NCBI GenBank assembly: GCA_002943765.1
Contig: PQWQ01000002.1
Span: forward strand, 1,054,001 to 1,118,000
Source of the DNA: Psoroptes ovis
Lineage: Eukaryota; Arthropoda; Arachnida; Sarcoptiformes; Psoroptidae
Length of the DNA stretch: 64,000 nt
Reading direction: 5' to 3'
Shown here: positions 25,290-37,300 of the stretch, piece after piece
Layout: every line of letters starts with the position of its first letter
Numbering within the stretch: the first letter of the stretch is position 1
Made by a program: the position numbers and the translations under genes
The notes under the pieces: model-generated
What the model was told of the DNA's origin: nothing
Database searches by the model: none
The model's input: the letters and a program-made list of their open reading frames with translations, nothing else

Positions 25290-27163
25290 TCATAATTCAG
25301 TTGTGATCGGTTGTTGAGCTGTATGATTGAGCGGATAATTTACGGCAAATTCTTCCATTGCTGCATTTATATTGGCTGGATTTTTATAATAATCATTATA
25401 TGTTGATATGAATACAAATTCAGGTTTAGGATAAATATCATACATTTGATGATTACGATGATTGTCAATATAGAATTGATTTTTAACGAATCCAGTAAAT
25501 TGATTACGACATTGAATTATCAATAATATGATAACACCAGAAATGATTAACATGCCAAACATGCCACCAATTACGATAGGTATTATTGAATCCAGAATAA
25601 AACATCCAAATTTATCTTTATGAAGCTTAATGATGAATTTATCTTTCAATGCGAATGGTGTCATACATCGTACATCTAATGCATTCTGTTTCATTATGAT
25701 TTCACTTATATTTTCATTCAATAATGTTGCCAAATTGAAAATTGGAAACGTTATGTTTTGGTTCAAAAAATAATCTGGATTGCTGCTAATCGTTTTATTG
25801 AACATTCGAATCAGATGAAAATTTAACCATTCCAGAGTACAATTACAATTGAAAGGATTACCACGTACATCTAAGTAGAGATCATATTTATTGTATTTTG
25901 TTATTAGATCAATTTCTAGACTTTCGAAACTGTTGTTTGATAATATTAATGATGATAACGAATATAGATTGTCGAATACATTTGAATCAATATGTTTCAA
26001 TTGTTGATTATTTGATAATTCAAGCATTTCAAGATTTTCAATGCCATCAAAAGCATCAACATGAATTTTCTAAATTCAAAGAAAATATTAATCAGATTCA
26101 ATTTTTCAATGAAAATTGGTAACTCACAGATAATTCTGATGCATTGTTCAAATGAAGTCTTTTCAAATGCTTCAAATTATAAAATGATTTTGGATGAATG
26201 AATGGAAATGGATTTTGTCCAATGTTTAATACTTGAATTGTATTTTTTGGTAAAAATGATGCAGATGGTAAAGCCTTTCAAATTCATAAATAAATAATCA
26301 ATGTTAAAGTTTTTAAGAACAAAAACTAAAATACAAACCATCAATGAATTATTATTCAGATTCAAAGTTGTTAAATTATTCAAACCATTGAAACAATATG
26401 TACTCAATGATGATAATTGACATGAACTTAAATCTAATACATTCAAGTCATATAATGCAATGAACCAATTATCATCTAAATGTTCTAATTGATTAAAACT
26501 TGCATTCAAATTGATCAATTTAGGTATATTTGCGAAAAGATTGGTGGAAAATTTGACAATTAAATTATTACTTATGTTCAAATTGATTAAATTTTTCAAA
26601 CCAACAAATGTATTTTCATTCAATATTTTCAATAAATTAAATGATAAATCAAGTATTTGCAGTGAATGTAAATTTTTGAATATTGTATCATTGATCATTT
26701 CTAGACGATTGTTACTTAAATCTAATATTTTTAACATGTTCAAATTATTGAATGATTTTGCTTGTAATGTTATCAATGTATTATTTTTCAATAATATTGT
26801 TTGCAATTGTTGATTATATTGAAAATTATCATCAACAATGGTTGATATCAAATTTGATGATAAATCTAAATAAATCAAGTGTTTATAAACATCAAATGCA
26901 GATTCAATACGACGTATGTTGTTTTTAGGTAAATACAATTTTTTCAATGCAGGATTCAATGTATGTGGTACATATTCTAATTGTGATATTTCACCACTAC
27001 AATTTGTAATCAATAATGTTTCAATACAATCACATCCTCTTGGACATGTTCGTGATGTATTGATCATATCGAAGTTGATAAATAAAAATACGATTGAAAT
27101 AATGGCCGAAATGATAAAATAATTAGACATTTTTAGAAATGTCAATTTCTTCATTTTCTTCAT
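25290..27163 (-). CDS. Leucine-rich-repeat single-pass membrane protein
   Basis: Three exons, 27163-26339, 26274-26128 and 26069-25290, all phase 0, give 583 residues. The start is the first ATG (27163); Lys-rich residues are followed by a hydrophobic stretch near residues 14-32, which fits a signal peptide. Next comes a Cys-rich LRRNT cap (TCPRGCDC, NCSG), about a dozen LRRs of 24 residues (for example LKILDLSNNRLEMINDTIF), and an LRRCT cap (NPFNCNCTLEWL and a distal CMTP). A transmembrane helix near residues 490-515 (IPIVIGGMFGMLIISG then Ile/Leu-rich) precedes a cytoplasmic tail of about 70 residues rich in Tyr, Pro and Asn, ending TTEL. The layout is that of arthropod cell-adhesion or receptor LRR proteins such as connectin, capricious or tartan, but I cannot assign a specific ortholog. 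Many Asn-X-Ser/Thr sites suggest glycosylation. Confidence 0.88.
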
Positions 27164-27768
27164 CAACAATTGAATTATCAAAGATATGTAAACAAAAACA
27201 AGATGATTAATATGTGAAAAAATTTGAGCTATTATTGTTATTGAATTTTATTGCATAAAAAAGTGATAGAAACATTAGACATGTGCACTAATCATCAATG
27301 AATCAGTTGTAAGAAATTATGAATGGTCGAGTCCAATGTCGACCATTGATGATCGACTTGTCAAAATATCATCACTAGATGGCAATATGAAATTTTAAAG
27401 ATTATAGTTTTAATCTTTGAATTAGTCATTGGTCATTTTGATGTTCTTAAAAGAAATCAGTCTCGATTAAATTGACCATTTGATTTTATTAGCTTTATGA
27501 CTTAATCATTGCCGTATTTTCAATTTTGATTGGAAATTCAAAAAAAAAACATTTAAATTAATTGTTTACTATCGGCTATTTCGATATTATTGGTTTTGTT
27601 TTTGTTGTTGCTGCTGTTGTTGTTGTTGTTGTTGATGTAGAAACAGATTTTTTCTTGCAAAAAAAAAAAATATTTTGTCTTGACTGCTCGTAATTCTCAA
27701 TTATTCTTCAATTTTTTCTTCATGTTGGAGTCTTAGATTGATTACAAGCCATTTCATAACAAAAAATA
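27164..27768. promoter_or_regulatory. Divergent intergenic region between the LRR gene and ING
   Basis: About 600 bp separate the start codons of the leftward LRR gene and the rightward ING gene, so the two promoters must lie here. A CTG/GTT trinucleotide run is at 27600-27634. At 27330-27357 the words gtcgac, gatcgac and tgtcgaccattgatgatcgacttg form a short repeated, partly palindromic block. No canonical TATA box is obvious. Confidence 0.5.
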
Positions 27769-28799
27769 ATGATGGCAACAACTGAATTGACACCTGAAAA
27801 TGCTGTTCTTATGTATCTACAGAATTATGTTGATTTGACTGAAAATTTTCCAAACGATATTGCACGTTTAATATCTGAAATACATATGATTGATATTGAA
27901 AGAATTAGATATTTGAAATTGATGAATCGTTATAAAGATAAATATCTTGAAAAGGTATGTGGTTTTGAATTTGGAAACAAATTACCTAGTTTAAATTGAT
28001 TGTTTTTTTTCAGCAAAATGAATGGGATACTGAAGATAAAATGGTTATATTGAAGAAAATCGAAAATATATTGCTCAAATTAGAACAAAAGTCTGATACA
28101 AAATTAGAAGTTATACGGTCAATGATTGATCAGATTGATTTTAAAAGTAGGCAATTAGAAGCCAGTTATAGACTTGCAAATACATTGAACAATCAATCAA
28201 GTCAAACAAATGGTTCAGCTGGTTCACATTATTCGAACTCTAATAGTAAGAATTCTAATCATCAAAATTCTAGGCATGAAAATCAATCGAATGGTAGAAA
28301 TTCCCCTGCATTTCATTCAAAAGATAAAGATCATCATAGCCAATCATCAAATAATTCAAATAAAAGAATGCGTAGAGGATCCGGTAAACAAAATCATAAT
28401 GATTATGGCAGTGGTGACGATCGATCATCAACACCAGTAGCAAATAATCAAGATCGTGGTTCAAATCAATCCAGCCACAAACGCGGTGGCAACAACAAAC
28501 GTGGTATCAAAACAGGTGGAAACAATAGGACAGATAAACGTGGAAAATCAACATCAACAACAAATAATTCAATATATCAAAACGATGATTCACAATTGAA
28601 TGACGATGCATATGATCCTAATGAGCCAACTTATTGTTTATGTGAACAAGTTTCATATGGTGAAATGATTTGTTGCGATAATTCTCAATGTTTAATTGAA
28701 TGGTTTCATTTTGCATGCGTTAATCTAACAACGAAACCTAAAGGAAAATGGTATTGTCCAAAATGTCGTGGTGAACGAAGTAATATACCACGTAAATGA
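27769..28799 (+). CDS. ING: Inhibitor-of-growth protein (ING1/ING2 type), H3K4me3 reader
   Basis: Two exons, 27769-27954 and 28014-28799 (59-bp intron, GTATGT/cag, phase 0), give 323 residues. The N-terminal ING domain (about residues 1-125) forms the dimerising coiled coil that joins HDAC or HAT complexes; it starts with LTPENAVLMYLQNYVDLTEN. A linker of about 120 residues is rich in Ser, Asn, His and basic clusters and probably contains the nuclear localisation signal. The C-terminal PHD finger (about residues 268-317) has the complete Cys4-His-Cys3 set (CLC, CDNSQC, HFAC, CPKC). It also has the methyl-lysine pocket residues in YCLCEQVSYGEM and EWFHF. The motif KPKGKWYCPKCRGE is nearest to ING1/ING2. 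A short basic tail follows, as in the phosphoinositide-binding region of ING2. ING1 and ING2 cannot be separated, as one gene probably covers both. Confidence 0.93.
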
Positions 28800-29097
28800 T
28801 GAATTGTATTAATTTTTGCTTCATTTTATCATCATTCATCTGCTAAAAAAAATCATACAAAAACAACATTTCACTGATAAAAAATGACAGCTAAGATATT
28901 TCAATATCTTCGAAATTGTATTAATATAATGTAATGATCAAACAGTGAAAACAAGCTAATGAACGATAACAATGATTCACCATAAATAAATTTCATAGAC
29001 CACTGAATTTATTTTATTCATTGTCAAACACACAATTCATCATCATTATAATTTTTTTTATCAGTAAAAAAATAAAAAACTAAGATTCATCATCATT

Positions 29098-29895
29098 TTA
29101 CTTGGCGTATTGATTAAGATTCATTGCGTCTGAATCACCGTCGAGATTAATTTCATTGATTCGTATTTCATTATTTTCATATGTCCATACTTTTACCATG
29201 CGATTATCTTTGTTTTCATAGAAACAAGAATTATCATCGAATTTCGGTGCCAGAATTCGATGATTTTCATTTTCGACTTGTATGCCAACACCTTCAGAAT
29301 AGGCAACAATTGGTCGTTTTTTCACCGTCACACATTCATTTAGGCGATCAATACGTGTTTCACCTTTTAAATTTGGCGGCTGCCATTCATTATAATGAGG
29401 ATTCAAATTATATGGTACAAGATTAAGAGCACGATCACTTGGTGGCCAAATGATTGGCATATCGTTTGTTGTACCAATATCAGGTCCTGCTACATTAGAA
29501 CCGGCTGACCATCCAATATATGGAATCGGTTTAACTGGATCTAATACACGTTTTCGAATCGATTCCAAAAGATTAAATTCATAAAGCTTGTACAGCAAAT
29601 GAAATGTATTACCACCACCGATCATAATAGCTTCAGCATTTTGTACAGCTTCTTCATAATTCGGACAATGATGAATTGATTTTATACTAAAATCATTTTC
29701 AAGTGCTTTTGTTACACGATTTGAATAATCATCCCATTCAATAGTAACACCAGCAAATGGGACGAACAAAATTTCTTTGACATTCGAAACATTGAGAAAA
29801 TCTTTGATCAATTTTCTTGGCCATTGAAGATAAGGCTGATTGGCCATTGTTGAATTTGATAATAAAAGTAAACGCATATTTTGTTGCATGGCCAT
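29098..29895 (-). CDS. PepE: Alpha-aspartyl dipeptidase, peptidase family S51 (dipeptidase E)
   Basis: A single-exon gene of 265 residues. It hydrolyses Asp-X dipeptides in the cytosol, helping to finish breakdown of peptides with N-terminal aspartate. The S51 catalytic triad is visible with the same spacing as the bacterial enzyme: Ser130 in GWSAGSN, Asp145 in TTNDMPI and His167 in LNPHY. Other family landmarks are FVPFAGV, IMIGGGNTFHLL near residue 93, and SEGVGIQVE near the C-terminus. The first ATG is used; Met7 is an alternative, and the typical start (MRLLLLSNS) begins there. No intron is present, unlike most genes in the window, but the base composition is ordinary, so I see no sign of recent transfer. 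Eukaryotic homologs are known from insects and frogs. Confidence 0.94.
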   Translation of the reverse strand: MAMQQNMRLLLLSNSTMANQPYLQWPRKLIKDFLNVSNVKEILFVPFAGVTIEWDDYSNRVTKALENDFSIKSIHHCPNYEEAVQNAEAIMIGGGNTFHLLYKLYEFNLLESIRKRVLDPVKPIPYIGWSAGSNVAGPDIGTTNDMPIIWPPSDRALNLVPYNLNPHYNEWQPPNLKGETRIDRLNECVTVKKRPIVAYSEGVGIQVENENHRILAPKFDDNSCFYENKDNRMVKVWTYENNEIRINEINLDGDSDAMNLNQYAK

Positions 29896-30659
29896 TCTTG
29901 TTATTTCGTTAGCGAGCTTAGAAATAAGACTAAATTATCATCAAGTTTCACTCAAACATATCAAATTTATTTAAATGCTCCGATGTCATGCATATGATAA
30001 TGGGTAGTGATAAAAAAACCAAATCAAGTCGCCATCTGTAAATCGTAATTGATAATTTTGAAAAGTTTAAGAAAATTCAAATTCAAATTCATAGTTCAAT
30101 AAATTGTTTAATAAGACAATAATATTGCCAACATTTGACGGCAAAGATGATCAATTTTATAGCTGTCATTTGGCTATTTTAAGATTCAATTTGAAAAATT
30201 GCCTTTGACAAATTTTGGAATTGGAAAAATTTGTAATCATTGTTTTCATTTTCTAAAGACTAATTTGAATAAATTTCCATGTTTTTGTACATAGTTTTTC
30301 TTTATTATTTTTAACATTGCAATCTTGTGACAAGTATTGATTGATTGGTTGAAACTAATTGTTTTCTTATTGATTGATTATTGATTCACATTCATTGGAT
30401 TGAGGGAAAAATTTCTTTCATATTTCATAGATTTACATTCATTTGAAATGAACAAAGGAAAAAAACATAAATTGCAACAAATAAATAATTTGATTTTCAT
30501 TAATGAAAATAAATGTGTTATGAAATTTACTATGAATTGAAATTAATTTGTTTTCATGTTTTTTTGTGGACAAATTTTCAAGAATAATTTGCTTGGAATT
30601 ATGGAAAAATGAAAATTATTCAATATTTTCGAATAAATAAATAAATGTATAATGAAAAT
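29896..30659. other. PepE 5' flank / membrane-gene 3' flank
   Basis: About 760 bp without a gene. It holds the presumed PepE promoter and the 3' flank of the next minus-strand gene. No further structure was seen. Confidence 0.4.
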
Positions 30660-31874
30660 TTATGGTGCAATCGCTACAATCGTTTCATTACTATCATTGT
30701 TCAATGATATTGAATCGTTTTTATCAATGCTTTCCGATTGTTGTTTTGGCATTGAATAGTCATCAGTGTTGCAATCATCAATATCATCATCATCATTGAA
30801 TGATGTCGTTTTTTTCAAGTTCATAATTGATTTTTTAAAACATCGCTCTTCAGCATCGTCTTTCGATTGATTATTAATATTAATGCTGTTGTTGCTATTA
30901 TGATGATTGAATTTATCGTTGATGATTTTATTTTCTTTTGAAAATTTCTTTTTACTATCTCTGTATAACTTATTAGCTCTATTTATTATTTGATTAAGGA
31001 TCCAATCTCGGAAATTTTCAAATCTAAATTTGATTAGAAATGATAGATATTTTGGTTTTTCAATTTTAGACCAAATTTTTTTTTCTCTCAATCATTAACA
31101 CTAATGATTTTGGAAAGGAATTTTGCAAAGGAAGGAAAAATGAAAAATTAATTTAACCAACCTTGATTGTATAATACCACTCACCAATGATGATTCTAAT
31201 TCTTGATGTTTTTTTCGATTGAAAATCATATGATTAGCATTATTTTCATTGTTATGATTCATTACATTACTTGTATTGCTTGATATTGTTCTGATGTTCT
31301 TGGCTTCAATATCATTTGAGATTAACATAGATGAATTATCTCCGATTGTGCTTAAATTATTGTTAAAATGATTCAAATCAAATAACCAACAAATAAATCC
31401 CAATATGATTACAATAAAATGTATTGAATGTGTTGTCACATTCAAACGTGAACTTTGCCAATCAATAGAATCAATGTGATGATAAAAATCATCTAAACGA
31501 TATTGTTCAATAAACCAAATAATTGTCAATAATGATTGTGATATTTGAAAAATTTGTTTTCTACGTAATATAAATGTTATTAATGATGTCAATGCTAATA
31601 ACTCATTGATTAATGAATTCAAAATTGTCATCAAATAAACTCTTGGCAATGCTGCACGTGTAAACAATGGTACAACTGCCGCTTGATTCAATTGCATTAG
31701 AAAACGTCGTTCATCACCACGTGTACGGCCAAGTTTTTGATTTGTTTCATCGATCTGTTTGCCAGTTTCACAACCCAAGGCAATCCATAATATCATCAAT
31801 AATATCAATAATATTATAAATAAAATTTTCAATAATTTTCCTATGATAAACCATATAAATTTTATATTTTCCAT
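30660..31874 (-). CDS. Unrecognised multi-pass membrane protein, two exons
   Basis: The first exon starts at the ATG at 31874. Its hydrophobic segments lie near residues 8-32 (Ile/Leu-rich, possibly signal anchor), 83-107 (YLMTILNSLINELLALTSL) and 147-165 (HFIVIILGFICWLF). A weaker one is near 115-130. Between the first two is the polar stretch GCETGKQIDETNQKLGRTRG. A polar tail rich in Asn and Ser follows. The frame continues in a second exon ending at 30660, with a basic part (FRFENFRDWILNQIINRANK) and an acidic Asp/Ser-rich C-terminus. The junction is uncertain. One phase-consistent solution joins a GTATTA donor near 31182 to an acceptor ttgagag near 31084. A stronger-looking GTGAGT donor just before it does not keep the frame with the acceptors I can see. 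No family is recognised. A solute carrier-like or receptor-like role would be a guess. Confidence 0.6.
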
Positions 31875-32884
31875 TGAATTGAAAAAAAAGCAATTGACAT
31901 TAAAATAACAATGACATATTTATATCGAGATTCAATTAACAACAAGACAATCATATTAAAAATGAATGATGATTATTATTTTTCTCCATTATTCATATCT
32001 AATAATGCATAACAAATATTGAGAAATAGCAAATTTTCAAAAAAAAGTAAAAATTTAGAGTTTGCGCCAATCAATCGAATCAATCTACCAATATGTTTGA
32101 ATCAATTGGAAAATTGACAGGAAAAGGCCTCAAAACAATACCGATATCTGATAAAAGAAAAACCTAAAGAAAAAAATCGTTAAATAAATCCAAAAAATTA
32201 TTTAGAGTATTTTCATTGAAAAATTGCTAAAAAAATTAACGGAAAATAATTTTTCACAATTAAATTTATGCGCAAACAAAATGAATTGCGGAAGCATTGT
32301 TGGTATTAGTGAAAAAATAATTATTGGATTCAATAAAATCAATGCAGATCAATATGTGTTCAATCAATGCAGTGACAACGACGATACCATCATTCGCATT
32401 TTTAATTGTTGAAAAACAAAAATTATTATTACAATAATTATTTCTAACTGAAAAATATAAATGGAAAACAAAAAAAAATTTTCAGAGAAATAAAAGTGAA
32501 ATGTAAACGTATAAATTTATTATAAAAAAAAGCAATCAATTATTGTGAATAAATTATTTTATCATTATGCATGTGATCATTCAGCGATAGCAGTCGCAGC
32601 AGCAACACTATTCGTGTCTTTGTTAAACATATTCATTTTTAATTTCAACCATATTCAAAACATTGAAAATAATTTTTATTTCTTGTTTTTTCTGTTAATT
32701 GAAAGATTAAGGAGTTTTTTAACAGTTATAAACGTTAATTGAAATTTTTGTTTGTTTAAAACACTTATTCCATCATTCTGAGAATTTAATTTCATGTATT
32801 TCATCGAATCGTGAAATTTGTTATCTGTGAAATTTAGCGAATTTTTTTTCCTGATTGATTGAAATTGATTCAAAATTGAATATC
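31875..32884. promoter_or_regulatory. Divergent intergenic region, membrane gene / DUF2236 gene
   Basis: About 1 kb between two start codons pointing outward. Small open frames at 32224-32412 and 32545-32742 lack coding character. No clear TATA box or repeat unit was seen. Confidence 0.4.
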
Positions 32885-34104
32885 ATGGAACAAAAAGAAC
32901 TTGAAGAAAAAGTTCGTCAACGTAAATTGATGATTTTTACTGAAGGTAAAACCAAAAATGGAATTATGACCGATATGAAAATTGTGCCCGATTGGTTTAA
33001 TCGAAACGAATTCGAACATGCACAAAAATTATTCAAAACATATGGCGCAATGTAAGTTTTCTATTAAATAATAGACACTTATTGGATATATTTTTTTTCT
33101 TCAAAGTATCCGAATCAGTCAATTTTATGGACTTTTACTTGTATTACATGATCCTTATGGTGCTATACCATTATTATGTACAGGAAATTCTCGTACAATA
33201 TCAAAACTATTTCGTCGCTATCTATCAACAATAATAAGAGTTAATAATTGGTTCGAAGATGATCCATTCGACAGTAATAGTAAGTGTCATAAACAATTGA
33301 ATATTGTTAGAAAAATGCATCAAACAGTGGCGAAAAAAATGAATGGAAAATCATGCATTATTGAAAATAATGCTGAAAATTTATGGATACCACAATATGG
33401 AATGTGTATTGCACAATTTACATTTCTTGGATTTATGGCTTTATTTCCTAAACAGGTCATTATGATTGAATTTTTTTTGTTAAAATTTCCAATAATAGCG
33501 TTCATATTAATCTTGATTACAGTTAGGATTTCATAATTTTACCAAAAAAGATTTCCATTCAATATTTCATTTTTGGCGTGTTATTGGTTATTGCTTAGGA
33601 ACCGACGATAAATATAATCTATGTGATGGAACTGATGAAGAAATTATCGAATTTTGTCGACAAATCTATTTTGATCAATGGTTACCGGCTATTAAATCAT
33701 CACCATATAAAAAAGGAATGGAAATGAGTAAAGGCATCGGCATAGCTATGAGCGAAATTAACCCACTTCTAGATACAAAAATTTTATTACATTATGCTGC
33801 ACCATTTTTACAATTGAATCGTGATGATTATCAGTTGAATTTTGTCGAAAGAATTAATTATAATATTCTAAATCTATTTTACAATTTAACAACCAGATTT
33901 ACTATGGGCAACGCAGCAGCAACATTAATGTCAAATTACAAAATTAATTCAGCAATTAGAAATTGTGAACAAATCGAAAAACGTTTAGAACAAAAATATC
34001 CAAATACAATATATGAATTTGAGAATAATAATGATGATGATAATAATAATAAGTTTGTATGTCCATTCACCAAAGTTGAATTTGAATACGCCGATGCCTT
34101 TTGA
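32885..34104 (+). CDS. DUF2236 / MpaB-type (rubber-oxygenase-like) family protein
   Basis: Three exons, 32885-33051, 33107-33455 and 33523-34104, with agreeing phases give 365 residues; the second intron has an unusual GTCATT donor. The family includes bacterial latex-clearing protein and fungal MpaB, which are b-type haem oxygenases that cleave carbon-carbon double bonds in polyisoprenoid chains. Landmarks here are the N-terminal WFNRNEFEHAQKLFKTYG and GLLLVLHDPYGAIPLL. Next come a basic helix with a candidate haem-ligand His in IVRKMHQTVAKKM, then IPQYGMCIAQFTFLGF, and the strongest family signature FWRVIGYCLGTDDKYNLCDG. No signal peptide or clear membrane helix is evident at the N-terminus. 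The substrate in animals is unknown. It faces the unrecognised membrane gene head to head and ends about 240 bp from the convergent protease gene. The family assignment rests on the helical motifs and is moderately sure. Confidence 0.75.
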
Positions 34105-34345
34105 ATATTTGACGAAATTTTTTTTCCAATGTTTAATAATTTAAAATTATAGAATGATAATTTATAATTTCTTTAAGTAGAATTTTGAATATAAAAAAAA
34201 TAATATTCATTATGTACAAAAATAAAGGAATGATATAAAATGGACATTTAAGATGATTACTTATGCGAAATGAAATTTACAATGAAAAATAATTTACGAT
34301 TAATTAATAATAATTAATTATTAATTTTGATTTACGTCAAATTTA

Positions 34346-37300
34346 TCAATGGACAGATGTTAATCTTCTAATCCAATTTTCATAATTATTCACTTTTGTA
34401 TAATAACCATATTTTCCTGGACGACCACAACCTTCACCCCATGAAACAATGCCCAATAATGTCCAACGTGAATGATATTCAACAACTAATGGACCACCAC
34501 TATCACCTTTACAGGCATCACCAACAATTTCTTTGCCATAACCAGCACAAAACATATTATCAGTAACTTTGAATGTGGTCGAATGTTTACATTTTTGTCG
34601 ATCAACAATTGGTAAACGTATTTTATGTAAATAGCGTGGTAAAGGACCATTTTCTTTCAATCGTCCCCAACCGGCGACGATGCCGAATTTCGTTTCATGA
34701 TGATCATTATCATTGAAATCATAATCATTATTTTCATAATTATCGCTGTTTATGATATCTAAAGAATTTCGATTATTATTGACAGAATGTGATCTATGGC
34801 TTTGCTGTGAATGTTGATGATGCTGATGCTCACGATTACTGAAAAAATGTGAATTAATTTCACGAACTTCATCACTAGATGTGGGCAAACATATTGGTCT
34901 AATATTATCATTGAATTGTATGTGCGTCGTCAATTTTACCAATGCAATATCATTATCAAATGTTTCATTTGAAAAGTGTGGATGTTTTATAGTATGTTGA
35001 ATTTTTGTCACAATTTCTGTCGGTTCATTTTCAGTTTGATCATATTTTCCTAGCTTAACAAAAACTGTTGATTCATCGATTATATCAGTGAAACAATGGG
35101 CAGCTGTCACTACCCAGCGTTCATTCAATAATGCCTATCAAAAATAACAAAAATTACATTACCGCAAATCAAATCAATAAACATCTTGAATACATACACC
35201 ACCGCAAAAAACATGTCTTTTTTCATCCCAAAACATAACCATCCAAGGGAATTCACCAGGCATAGCTTCAGTACCGCCTATAATTTTACCAACATCTTCC
35301 ATTGTTTCTGGTTGATTATTTTGTGATATTGATGTAATACCACAATAATCTCGCACATCAACACGTCGATTAATTTGCACACGAGCGACTGATTTGATTG
35401 AACAATCATCATCATTTGTTGTATTGGCAGATTGTTGATTTAGGCGAACAACACAAAAATAGTAGCCTGAGTCTTCGACCAATACACGATCGAATAACAA
35501 ATCACCTCGACTAAGTTTTTTTATTCTTGAATTATAAATGACTGTTTGCGGACGTATAAGTGGTTGATAATTTTCACCCAAATGATCATGTATTAATGGC
35601 ACACGCTGCCAATGGATTTCAACATCTTGTTGTGAATCGATTAATGTAGCACTACAATGTAACATAACGAATTCACCTTCACTCGTAAATTGATCTCGTG
35701 GTCTTTCACGGAATAAAATATTTGATGATGAACAATCAGGTGTATCTGGTTTCAATGTTAACCAGGCATCACTAGAATTATCACCGTAAACACAGATATA
35801 TCTTCCGACTGATTTTGGCGTGAATTCTCTAATCATCAATGAACTGCCATTACTCGAAACACCTTCATGTATTTCACGGTCACCTTTAAACCATATGATT
35901 GGAATCGGTTCATCATTTCCATTTGTTTTGACTTCACAGTAAAGAATATGTGATGATCCTAAACGAATAGATGCATTTTGTGGACGATGAATTAAAATTA
36001 TTTCATTATTTTTAGGCTCCATATTGGCCAATGTAGTCGATTCATCATTATTATGATTGATTGATTTCTGTTTATCGTCTAAGATTTTCTCTAAATCATC
36101 AACAGAACCGATTTCATCGTTATCAATTGACATAAAAGTGAATTTGGCTCGAAATCCCGGATTCAATACATCATAAACACCTGTGTCAATTTCAGTTGAT
36201 TGATGTTCAGTCCTTGATCGATCCTCGGAATTGATAGAACGAAAGACTAAACGAATACTATCACTTTGTGATACGTAGCGTATTGGTGCACTTTGAAATC
36301 CACAAAACACAGTAGATGGCATGGTATCAGATAATGTTTCGTAAATTTCAAGGCGATCTTGTGTGCAATTCAAATATCGATTTTGTTGAAATTTTCTAAT
36401 ATTTTGTGATGACGATAGACGACTATTGCTTGAAAAATCAAATTTAACCATATCATATTCATTATCATCATCATTATTGTCCATATCATCACTATTTTGA
36501 TCCATCAAATCAATCCAATCAAATAATAAAATGATTCTTTCATTAGGTGATGGAGCCATTATTGATGTTTCACATTGTGATCCGATCGGATATGGTCCAG
36601 GATATGATGGACTGGAAATAGTCATATTCTGCCAATCAGCATTCCAATCACAATCCATATAACGTGATATATTTACATCATTACGTAGGGCAATAATTTT
36701 TGCTTTATAACCTTTCAATGCGAGAAAATTATCAGATTCAAAATGGAATAGCAGTGAATTATTTGTGGAATGAATGAAAAATTTCGAATTCATCGGAAAT
36801 GTACAAAATTTCCCTAATGATTTCGATGGTGTTGCTTTTGATGAATCAAATATTTCAACATAATCAAATTCACAATTAGTACCAGACTCCAGATGTAAAT
36901 CTTCAAAATGTACTAAAAGACGATGATCTTGCCTTGTGTTGACTAATGTCCAACAATTTTTAGAATCTTCATATGGATCAGGATATTTTGGTGATGTTAT
37001 ATAGGAGAGATTATTAACAAACATTTCACTGGTACAATCTTGTGATTGAGCGATAATACGTATTTGAAAACCAGGATATTCATTATATGAATCAGAATGA
37101 AATACAATCGTTGTATGATTAGAACCGATTTCAAATTCATGTCCTTTTGAATATTGGCCACAAAATTTTTTCGTACTAATTATTGTTTTGCCAGTTTGAT
37201 GATCGATTCGATGTACACCTGTCGATATGAAATAAGGAAATATTTTAATTTATCATTAGTCAATGATGAATTTATTGAATCAAAAAATAATACCTTTAAA

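Noticed and set aside
32224..32742. Two small open frames before the DUF2236 gene
   Set aside because: No coding bias, no family features, and they lie in the divergent promoter region.
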